DNA from: Paracoccaceae bacterium
Lineage (GTDB): Bacteria > Pseudomonadota > Alphaproteobacteria > Rhodobacterales > Rhodobacteraceae
Length of the DNA stretch: 37,339 nt
NCBI GenBank assembly: GCA_020622085.1
Contig: JAHRYM010000001.1
Location: forward strand, 2,374,358 to 2,411,696
Direction of reading: 5' to 3'
Part shown: piece by piece, positions 31,615-37,339 of the stretch
How the letters are laid out: each line of letters opens with the position of its first letter
Position numbering within the stretch: the stretch's first letter is position 1
Notes under the pieces: model-generated
What the model was told of the DNA's origin: nothing
Databases searched by the model: none
What the model saw: only the letters and a program-made list of their open reading frames with translations
Made by a program: the position numbers and the translations under genes

Positions 31615-32879
31615 TCAATCGCCTCTGCAATGTCGGTCGGCAGGCCGTTTTCAAGCAAACTGGTTGCACCTGAAAAGGTCCACCAATCTCTGTCAGTCAA
31701 CGGTGCTTTGGGAGAAAAGAAAGGTCCGTTCTTGCCGCGGTAGAGTCCATCTTTGGCTAAGACAAATATTCGATCCCCGGCGCTACCTGCCCCCCACTCT
31801 GCCAACTTGCCGCCGTACGTACTGGCAAAAGCTACAAGTGTCGTCTTGCTTTCCGGGTGGAGAAGGTGCTGTCCAATGATCGAGTCAATGTGATCATCCC
31901 CAAAGGAATAGCCACAGACAAACAGAACCTGCTGACGCTCGTACGAAAGAAGACTGCGAAATCTCTGGAAGAGATAACCAAAGGGATCTTCTCGAGAGGC
32001 CATATACTTCGTCGATTGGGGATAGATCACGACATTGCCGTTGTCGTTAGACCTGCGTGGATAGATGTCATCATATCGGACACGGAAGACGCGCCCATTT
32101 TCTTCGCCACTTCGATACCAGTCGATTGACCCATGAAGCTTTGTGATGATGGCTTTCAGACGCTGGTCCGTAGATGCTGCCATGAAGAGAGGTTCATCCC
32201 ATGCGGCTATAGCGCCACCAGAAAACCCGTCGGCGTAAGGTATGCGCTCCAGGGAAAGGGCATCTTCGATTAAGGTGTCATAGTTCGTCGTAACAAAATG
32301 AATGGCATCCCGCCGCTCGTCTACTCCGGCCCTATTAACCCGATATAGAGTTCGAATGAACCGACGATGGTCTTCGATGGATACGATGGGCTTACCTTGC
32401 TTTCCGACTCTTTCCGGGTTCGCACCCGACGCTGGCTGGTAGCCCCAACGCAAGATATCTCGGATGTGGCGAAGAATCGTGTGATGCGCAGCCTGAAGTC
32501 TGATCTTCGGCACTCGGTCGGCACCGACGGTTGCGCTCGTGTCTTTTGCTCGTTCCGCAAGCGCAATGAGATCGCCGAAGTGACTGAGCACATGCTCGAT
32601 ATGCAGTTCGGCAGGCAGGTCATTGCGCACGGCCGAGACGAGCGTGTGCGCATCAGCGTCCGCAGGATCACTTGCCAAGAGATGAAAGACCCGTTCTGTC
32701 AGTGGATACATCAAGGGTAGTCCAGCGCCAAAACTGATGCCCGCTCCCGTTAGCCACACTTGTCGGGGCGCTCGGAGGTGACGATCCAGTTGCCGCGCTG
32801 CTTCGATGTCTCCCGTCATACTTCCCCCAAAAAATTCACTACCAAATGCATCGTTCCGATTCGGCACCATGGCGGCCAC
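31611..32879 (-). CDS. SIR2-domain effector of a SIR2-HerA defence system
   Basis: A 422-residue SIR2-family protein, in such systems an NAD-cleaving or nucleic-acid-linked effector that stops growth of infected cells. NAD-site motifs are WLTGAGISFGAGLP (42-55), TTNYD (197-201), KLHGSIDW (247-254, with the catalytic-type His) and VCGYSFGDDHI (321-331). It is the first gene of a two-gene leftward operon with herA. Two starts are possible: the ATG at 32879, preceded by GGAG with an eight-base spacing, and the ATG at 32819, preceded by GGGGGAAG at short spacing. The shorter start removes 20 residues of unremarkable sequence and leaves the domain whole. SIR2 with HerA is also known as the Nezha-type arrangement. 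Confidence 0.9.
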   Translation of the reverse strand: MAAMVPNRNDAFGSEFFGGSMTGDIEAARQLDRHLRAPRQVWLTGAGISFGAGLPLMYPLTERVFHLLASDPADADAHTLVSAVRNDLPAELHIEHVLSHFGDLIALAERAKDTSATVGADRVPKIRLQAAHHTILRHIRDILRWGYQPASGANPERVGKQGKPIVSIEDHRRFIRTLYRVNRAGVDERRDAIHFVTTNYDTLIEDALSLERIPYADGFSGGAIAAWDEPLFMAASTDQRLKAIITKLHGSIDWYRSGEENGRVFRVRYDDIYPRRSNDNGNVVIYPQSTKYMASREDPFGYLFQRFRSLLSYERQQVLFVCGYSFGDDHIDSIIGQHLLHPESKTTLVAFASTYGGKLAEWGAGSAGDRIFVLAKDGLYRGKNGPFFSPKAPLTDRDWWTFSGATSLLENGLPTDIAEAIE

Positions 32880-32994
32880 TCCACCGCAAGTTGTAGGTGA
32901 ATATCCAAGATTGCGAAACTGTTTGAGTCGTGCTTCGTTATGATATCAGGCCATATTTTTCCCGAAGTCGTGTGTCGTTTGGCGTCGATCCTGG

Positions 32995-33014
32995 CCTAAA
33001 GGCTTCGGTTTAGG
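32995..33014. repeat. Inverted repeat between the SIR2 and integrase genes
   Basis: CCTAAA (32995-33000) and TTTAGG (33009-33014) form a perfect six-base dyad around the loop GGCTTCGG. It lies in the 263-base gap between the divergent SIR2 and integrase genes. The gap also holds the repeated TTCCGGT element and otherwise no gene. The dyad could be an operator or a small hairpin; there is no T run to make it a clear terminator. Confidence 0.4.
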
Positions 33015-33038
33015 GGGTTCCCGGAAAGCCCCTCCCCT

Positions 33039-33072
33039 TCTCAATTCCGGTCTCCGCCTGCATTCCGGTCCT
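33039..33072 (+). repeat. TTCCGGT-type regulatory repeat, copy before the integrase gene
   Basis: A 34-base element containing two ATTCCGGTC motifs 18 bases apart (33044 and 33062). The same element, with four mismatches, is at 36499-36532 before the excisionase-like gene. Here it ends 70 bases before the integrase ATG. The common position upstream of two early genes suggests a binding site for a shared regulator. Confidence 0.65.
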
Positions 33073-33142
33073 GTCGCCATGCTTTGCTTGATATGGGCGC
33101 GAATCCACGCCTCATGTCGGACGAGCAGATGGGGAGCGATCC

Positions 33143-34399
33143 ATGGTCAACAGGCTGAAACTGAATGAGAAAACTGTCCGGGAGGCCGAGAACCTGGGGC
33201 GGGACTACCAGATCTTCGACACCGACGTGCGCGGGTTCTCGATCACCATCTACCCCTCTGGCAACCGAGCCTTCACCCTGGACTACCGGATCGCAGGGCG
33301 GCAGCGGCGGATGACCATCGGGCGCTGGCCAGAGTGGAACACGGTGGCCGCACGCGAACGGGCCAAGGAGCTGCGGCGCGACATCGACGAAGGGATCGAC
33401 CCTCTCAGCCTGCGGGAAACATCGCGCGAGGCCCCTCGGGTCAATGACATGATCGCGCGTTATCTGGCGGAACACACGCCGCACCTTGCTGCCCGCAACG
33501 CTGCAGACCAGCACACCATCATGCACAAGCTGGTGGCACCCGATTGGGGCAAGAAGCTGGTTACCGAGATCACCAAAGCTGATGTGGAAAAGCTGCTGAC
33601 CAAGATCGCGGCTGGCCGCGCCCGGCCCTCGAAAGCCAAACCCAACAACCGGGCCCGCAAGCTGCAGGGGCCGAAGCCCACGCCGGTGCGCGCTAATCGG
33701 GTCGGCGAGGTGCTGCGGAAGATGTTCACGCTGGCCATCGGCTGGGGCATGCGCACCGACAATCCCGCAAGCGGGTTCCGCCGCAGGATCGAGAACGAAC
33801 GCGAGCGGTTCCTGACGCCGGAAGAGATCGGCCGGCTGGCCAAGGCGCTAGACGCGGCCAAGGATCAGCGGGCGGCCGGGATCATCCGGCTCTGCATGCT
33901 GACAGGCGCGCGGTCAGGCGAGGTGCGTCAGGCGCGGTTCGAACAGTTCAACCTCGACCTTGGCAGCTGGTCAAAACCTGCGGCGACCACCAAACAGCGC
34001 AAGATCCATCGCATCCCGATCTCGGGCGATGTGGCGGCCATCGTGCGCCAGCGCGCCCTGCTGGTGCCGCGCGGCAATCCGTGGCTTTTTCCCGGTGACA
34101 CACCCGGCCAGCCGGTCAAGGAAATCCGCCGGTTCTGGATCGGGATCCAGACCGAGGCCAAGCTGCCCGATGTTCGGATCCACGACCTGCGCCACACCTT
34201 TGCGTCGCTGCTGGTCAGTGGTGGCGCCTCGCTCGAAATGATCGGCAAGCTGCTGGGCCACACGCAGATGCAGACGACCCAGCGTTATGCCCACCTGATG
34301 GACTCGCCGCTGCGCGACGGGGTCAATGCCGTAGCCAACATCTTCCGGCCCCGCCCACAGCTGGTGCACGATGCCGATCAGGAACAGAAAACTGCCTGA
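33143..34399 (+). CDS. int: Phage tyrosine integrase with DUF4102 arm-binding domain
   Basis: A 418-residue tyrosine recombinase that inserts and excises the phage at a tRNA site. Residues 1-95 form the DUF4102 arm-binding domain (FDTDVRGFSITIYPSG, RQRRMTIGRWPEW), 95-205 the SAM-like core-binding domain. The catalytic domain has R257 (TGARSGEV), K287, H347 and R350 (HDLRHTF), H373 (LLGHTQ) and the nucleophile Y382. All are present, so it should be active. GGGGAGCGATCC precedes the ATG. It reads away from the att region, with the SIR2-HerA operon between them, an unusual distance of about 3.6 kb from the core. Confidence 0.95.
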   Translation: MVNRLKLNEKTVREAENLGRDYQIFDTDVRGFSITIYPSGNRAFTLDYRIAGRQRRMTIGRWPEWNTVAARERAKELRRDIDEGIDPLSLRETSREAPRVNDMIARYLAEHTPHLAARNAADQHTIMHKLVAPDWGKKLVTEITKADVEKLLTKIAAGRARPSKAKPNNRARKLQGPKPTPVRANRVGEVLRKMFTLAIGWGMRTDNPASGFRRRIENERERFLTPEEIGRLAKALDAAKDQRAAGIIRLCMLTGARSGEVRQARFEQFNLDLGSWSKPAATTKQRKIHRIPISGDVAAIVRQRALLVPRGNPWLFPGDTPGQPVKEIRRFWIGIQTEAKLPDVRIHDLRHTFASLLVSGGASLEMIGKLLGHTQMQTTQRYAHLMDSPLRDGVNAVANIFRPRPQLVHDADQEQKTA

Positions 34400-34416
34400 T
34401 GGCGCGGTGCCTGCCA

Positions 34417-35013
34417 TCACTCCCTTTCGCGCAACGCCCGCCAGATCGGCGCGACCTTCTTGCGCGTCGTGCTTTCCTCCGGAATCTCACCCGTGGGCGA
34501 GTTCTGGGCAAACCAGTCCTGCACCTCGGCGATCAGTTCGGCCTGCGTTGCGGGCACCCCTTGGTCGTTGATCCGGCGGAACAGCATAATGTTCATGCCC
34601 TCCCAATCGTAGCGCGGCGCGGAACCGGCTGACCCGGAAGGGCGCCGCAGCAGGTCGCGCTCGTCCTCGAACTTCTGCACCTCCTCGGCCAGCAGCAGCA
34701 GATCGGTGATCTTGACCGCCACGCCATCCGCCGGTTCGGTGATGTATTGCCATTCCGCGCTACCCTGCGGCCGGATGCGGTAGATCCGGCATTCCTCGTC
34801 GCTCGGACCATGACGGCGGAACATCCGCATCATGTCGGCGGCGCTGACCACCACGATCCCTGCCACCGGCTGCTTGCCGCAGATCACCGAGGCGATGCTG
34901 GTGACAAGCGTCAGATGGTCGGTCGCAGCCCATCCCGCCAGGTCGGCAGCGGCACAACCCCAACGGGCGGATGTCTCATTCAAGGAATAGAAGGCTCTCG
35001 GCGGCAGGCTCAT
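34417..35013 (-). CDS. Unknown phage protein convergent with the integrase gene
   Basis: A 198-residue protein I do not recognise. The N-terminal 60 residues contain a possible DNA-binding helix pair (FYSLNETSARWGCAAADLAGWAATDHL), and the C-terminal 60 residues are helical and basic (ATQAELIAEVQDWFAQ, then ESTTRKKVAPIWRAL), a pattern seen at the end of some excision or replication control proteins. The centre is beta-rich. It is convergent with the integrase (17 bases between stops) and divergent from the WYL regulator. Location suggests a control role in lysogeny, but this is inference. Confidence 0.68.
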   Translation of the reverse strand: MSLPPRAFYSLNETSARWGCAAADLAGWAATDHLTLVTSIASVICGKQPVAGIVVVSAADMMRMFRRHGPSDEECRIYRIRPQGSAEWQYITEPADGVAVKITDLLLLAEEVQKFEDERDLLRRPSGSAGSAPRYDWEGMNIMLFRRINDQGVPATQAELIAEVQDWFAQNSPTGEIPEESTTRKKVAPIWRALRERE

Positions 35014-35230
35014 GGGTCGTGCGTCCTTACTTCATTCAGCGACACCCGGGTCAGCACCGGGCATGGCAGGGATCGCGTTCCCGAACAGCGGCTTGCCAAC
35101 AGGCCCGCTGTCCTGGAACACGCCTCAAGGGTCTTCAAACAGCCATGTCTGGAGATCCGGGTGAAAAGCACCCCGGTGATCGGAAACACGCACAGGTGGA
35201 ATCGGCTTGAGCTGACCAGAGCCAGCCAAT

Positions 35231-35258
35231 CGCTTTTTAAGCGAATTGTCGTTAACGT
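35231..35258. promoter_or_regulatory. Candidate operator before the WYL regulator
   Basis: TCGCTT and AAGCGA form a six-base dyad with a TTT centre at 35231-35245, and CGTTAACG at 35251-35258 is a perfect eight-base palindrome right after it. Both are in the 273-base gap between divergent genes and end 28 bases before the WYL regulator start. Autoregulation by the WYL protein is plausible. The rest of the gap shows no gene. Confidence 0.42.
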
Positions 35259-35286
35259 CCCTGTCAGGTTCGGTCAGGGATGGAAG

Positions 35287-36288
35287 ATGGATAACAAGCG
35301 TCTGGGCAAGGCCCTCGACATCATGCGTCTGGCCGAAGAGGCGGCCGCCCGGCCAGGCGGCATCAGCCTGGTGCAAATCGTCGACACCTTCGGCGTGACC
35401 CTGCGCACCGCGCAGCGCATGTCACGCGCGCTCGAAGATGCATTTCCTATGGTGCAGACTCGAACCGACAAGGAAAGGCGCAAGTGGTGGCAGTTGCCCG
35501 ACAGCCGCCTGCTGCACCTTCAGGGCATTCGCGACAGCGAATTGTCAGCGCTGGAAATGGGCATCCGGCGTGCGGAGCGTGAAGGGGCCGCCACAGAGGT
35601 TGCCGCGCTGACCTCTCTGCGCAACCGCCTGCTTGCCACGATGCCACCGACATTCGCCCGCCGCGCCGAGGTGGATGCCGAGGCGGTGCTGGAGGCCCGC
35701 GGTCACGCGTGCCGTCCTGGTCCCCGCGCGCAGTATTCAGCGCTTGTCCTTGGCGCGATCGACAACGCGCTTAAAGGCCCGTTCACGATGCAGATTGACT
35801 ATGCCGGTGCGCAGGACGCTATACCACGTTTGCGGGCAGTCGAACCTTACGGTGTTCTGTTCGGCATGCGCGGTTACCTGATCGCCCGCGAGATTGGCAA
35901 CGGACGGAAGTATCGCCACTTCCGGCTGGACAGGATCAGCCACGCCAGCCTGCTGCAGGATTCCTTCGTGCGGGATCCTGACTTTGATCTTGGCAATCAC
36001 GCCGCCCAAGCCTTCGGGTCGTTCCATTCGGAGGCGGAGTACGGGCCGGTGGAATGGCGGTTTGCGCTATCAGCGGCCGAAGTCGCCCGGACCTTCATCT
36101 TCCACCCCGACCAGCAGGTTCACGACGAGGCTGACGGCAGCTTGACCGTCCGGTTCACCGCCGGGGGCTGGCTTGAGATGGCGTGGCACCTCTATCAATG
36201 GGGTGATGTGGTCGAGGTGATCACCCCGCCGGAACTGCGCATCCTCGTCGAGGCCCACCGGCGCAGCGATTTTTCCGCCCTACCCTGA
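35287..36288 (+). CDS. WYL-domain transcriptional regulator
   Basis: A 333-residue regulator. Residues 1-70 form a winged helix-turn-helix (GISLVQIVDTFGVTLRTAQRMSRALEDAFP), followed by a helical linker. The WYL domain at about 145-230 is seen in MQIDYAG, EPYGVLFGMRGYLIARE and KYRHFRLDRI, and a WCX-type C-terminal extension ends in VIEVITPPELR-like VVEVITPPELRILVEAH. WYL proteins sense ligands, often nucleic acid, and regulate defence and mobile elements. The ATG at 35287 has AGGGA six bases upstream, whereas the longer open frame from 34747 overlaps the opposite gene. No CI-like repressor was seen in the window, so this may be the lysogeny regulator. Confidence 0.87.
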   Translation: MDNKRLGKALDIMRLAEEAAARPGGISLVQIVDTFGVTLRTAQRMSRALEDAFPMVQTRTDKERRKWWQLPDSRLLHLQGIRDSELSALEMGIRRAEREGAATEVAALTSLRNRLLATMPPTFARRAEVDAEAVLEARGHACRPGPRAQYSALVLGAIDNALKGPFTMQIDYAGAQDAIPRLRAVEPYGVLFGMRGYLIAREIGNGRKYRHFRLDRISHASLLQDSFVRDPDFDLGNHAAQAFGSFHSEAEYGPVEWRFALSAAEVARTFIFHPDQQVHDEADGSLTVRFTAGGWLEMAWHLYQWGDVVEVITPPELRILVEAHRRSDFSALP

Positions 36289-36481
36289 CACCGGCACGCG
36301 CGTCCTGTCCCGCGCCGCCCGGTCTGCGTCGCGCGCTGCTGCTGAAATCCGGCTGGTATAGTTGCAATCCACGATCATCAGGCGCGATCTGGCACAGATG
36401 ACCGGAAACGGCGGAACTGCACTGGGCGGCCTTTCCGATTCGCGTTCCGGTCCCGCGCCAAAACTCCAATGAAACAAGGGG

Positions 36482-36509
36482 CGGAATTGAATCCGGCCTC
36501 TCAATTCCG
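36482..36509. repeat. Nine-base inverted repeat in the early control region
   Basis: CGGAATTGA (36482-36490) and TCAATTCCG (36501-36509) are perfect complements separated by ten bases, the spacing of a dimeric DNA-binding protein on one face of the helix. The right arm lies inside the repeated TTCCGGT element. Before the integrase only a shorter partner, CCGGAA at 33021, is found. Confidence 0.55.
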
Positions 36510-36532
36510 GTCTCTGCCTAGGTTCCGGTCCT
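36499..36532 (+). repeat. TTCCGGT-type regulatory repeat, copy before the excisionase-like gene
   Basis: The second copy of the 34-base element at 33039-33072, with 30 of 34 bases identical and the same orientation. It ends 60 bases before the start of the HTH gene, close to the 70 bases seen at the integrase. Confidence 0.65.
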
Positions 36533-36592
36533 TCCCGTCTGCTTCCCTCGCCCCGTCTCCGGCCGCTGCCGGGATCTGGATGGGAGACCGAA

Positions 36593-36841
36593 ATGCAGAC
36601 CACTGCCCCTGCCCCGCAGGATCAACCCCTCAACCTTCTGGCTGACTGGATCAGCCGCGAGCAGCTGGCCGGTGAACTCGGCCTTGCCTGCGACACCCTC
36701 GCCCGCTGGGAGGCCCGTCAGCTCGGCCCGCCCTGCACGCGGATCGGCCGCAAGGTGCTCTACCGTCGCACCTCGGTCCAGGACTGGATCAGCGCGCAGG
36801 AACAGACCCGCCCCGCACGGACACGGCGGGGGCGGAAATGA
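36593..36841 (+). CDS. Excisionase-like helix-turn-helix protein
   Basis: An 82-residue DNA-binding protein of the MerR/excisionase (HTH_17) type. The motif is SREQLAGELGLACDTLARWEARQLGPPCTRIGRKVLYRRTSVQDWI (residues 20-65), a winged helix with the conserved RIGRKVLYRR wing. Such proteins act as directionality factors for integrases or as early regulators. It has a short disordered N-terminus and basic C-terminus (ARTRRGRK). It is the first gene of a rightward early operon and overlaps the next by four bases. Confidence 0.78.
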   Translation: MQTTAPAPQDQPLNLLADWISREQLAGELGLACDTLARWEARQLGPPCTRIGRKVLYRRTSVQDWISAQEQTRPARTRRGRK

Positions 36842-37104
36842 ACCAGCTCCTGTCCCACCCGCCCGTTGTCCCGACCTCGGCCACTGGCGACTGGATGCAC
36901 GATCGCCTGACCGAAGCGCGCGGAATCCTGGCCGACACCACCCAGCATCCGGACTCGCTGATCATCCTCGCGGCACGGGTTGTGGTCGGCCAGACCGACG
37001 ATGCCCGCGAATGTGGTGACGCCATCGAACTGCTGCGCCTGCTGGATCGCCGCCCGCTGCACGCCATCGCCGCCGCTGCCTTCCCGAAGGGTGGTGCCGC
37101 ATGA
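36838..37104 (+). CDS. Small early phage protein, unknown function
   Basis: An 88-residue protein with no recognised family. It is helical from about residue 20, with DWMHDRLTEARGILADTT and AIELLRLLDRRPLHAIAAAAF. It overlaps both neighbours by four bases (ATGA), so it is co-translated with the HTH protein and the VRR-NUC nuclease. The context suggests a role in replication or control, but nothing in the sequence proves it. Confidence 0.65.
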   Translation: MNQLLSHPPVVPTSATGDWMHDRLTEARGILADTTQHPDSLIILAARVVVGQTDDARECGDAIELLRLLDRRPLHAIAAAAFPKGGAA

Positions 37105-37339
37105 ACCGGCGCAGCACACCTGAGGCCGACGCCCAGCGCGCCATCGTGCAGGCGCTGCGCTTCGCCCTGCCCCGCGATGCCATCGTCCATCACTGCGTCA
37201 ACGAGGTGACCGAGGCCGGGCCCCGCGGGGCCAAGCGCCAGTCGATCCTTGTCGGCATGGGCGTTCATGCCGGGTTTGCCGACCTGATCGTGATCTCCGG
37301 CGGCCGCGTACTGTTTCTGGAGGTCAAAAGCGAAACCGG
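37101..37339 (+). CDS. VRR-NUC nuclease domain protein (3' end outside window)
   Basis: The first 79 codons of a VRR-NUC protein, a PD-(D/E)XK-type nuclease common in phage replication modules, where it may resolve DNA structures. Visible are the N-terminal EADAQRAIVQALRFALP helix, VHHCVNEVTE, the basic AKRQSILVGMGVHAGFADLIV with the conserved Asp, and LFLEVKS with the Glu-x-Lys pair that completes the active site. The start overlaps the previous gene by four bases. Downstream genes, expected to be replication genes such as a helicase, are outside the window. Confidence 0.85.
   Translation, partial: MNRRSTPEADAQRAIVQALRFALPRDAIVHHCVNEVTEAGPRGAKRQSILVGMGVHAGFADLIVISGGRVLFLEVKSET

Larger units (their letters stand above)
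36289..36592 (+). promoter_or_regulatory. Control region before the excisionase-like gene
   Basis: These 304 bases have no gene. They contain four copies of the motif TTCCGGT or its complement: ACCGGAA at 36401, TTCCGGT at 36445, 36505 and 36523. The last two are in the repeated 34-base element. A nine-base dyad lies between 36482 and 36509. No good sigma-70 promoter was recognised. The motif density suggests the operator region of the early operon. Confidence 0.5.

Noticed and set aside
31616-32129. Plus-strand open frames opposite the SIR2 gene
   Set aside because: The minus-strand SIR2 motifs are continuous; the plus-strand frames are short and without ribosome sites or recognisable domains.
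34747-35286. Upstream extension of the WYL regulator
   Set aside because: It runs over the opposite-strand gene and the intergenic control region; the ATG at 35287 has a good ribosome site and starts the winged-helix domain.
1-37339. CRISPR arrays, insertion sequences and transposases
   Set aside because: No regularly spaced repeat series and no transposase-like protein were seen; the repeats present are isolated pairs linked to att and control regions.

Overview
The window is temperate phage DNA from an alphaproteobacterium, most likely of the Rhodobacteraceae/Paracoccaceae. The evidence is the high GC content, the tail-tip genes of gene-transfer-agent (GTA) type (DUF2460, DUF2163, NlpC/P60, GTA TIM-barrel protein), DUF2793 and DUF6441 proteins, and a 3' fragment of an alphaproteobacterial initiator tRNA. 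No housekeeping chromosomal gene was recognised.

Layout. 1-7022: lambda-type head genes, all rightward and mostly overlapping (terminase large subunit cut by the window edge, gpW-like joiner, portal, S49 protease with a probable nested scaffold, decoration protein, major capsid protein, head-tail joiner, DUF6441). 7106-9634: tail-completion gene flanked by three cargo genes whose products go to the envelope or outside it (VasI/peptidoglycan-binding protein; small membrane protein and secreted nuclease on the minus strand). 9710-21623: tail tube, tail chaperone with a -1 frameshift site, tape measure, four GTA-type tail-tip proteins and a DUF2793 fibre. 21634-23092: lysis cassette (small coiled-coil membrane protein, M15 endolysin, and an i-spanin overlapped by an o-spanin in another frame). 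23273-29324: three-gene Shango-type defence operon (TerB protein, BrxD-like ATPase, DEAD/DEAH helicase). 29325-29775: attachment-site region with the last 48 nt of tRNA-fMet flanked by two identical 19-nt repeats. 29776-32879: leftward SIR2-HerA defence operon. 33143-37339: tyrosine integrase, unknown convergent gene, WYL regulator, excisionase-like HTH protein, small unknown protein and a VRR-NUC nuclease cut by the window edge.

How it fits together. The late genes end in one defence system, then come the attachment site, a second defence system, the integrase and the early genes. This is the order of a circular temperate phage genome whose missing early part would join the right edge to the left edge. 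It is also the order at the junction of two related prophages in tandem at the same tRNA. Either way, two unrelated anti-phage systems sit directly on the two sides of the attachment site, where cargo can be gained or lost without disturbing virion genes. A repeated TTCCGGT-containing element lies at a similar distance before the integrase and before the excisionase-like gene, which suggests shared control.
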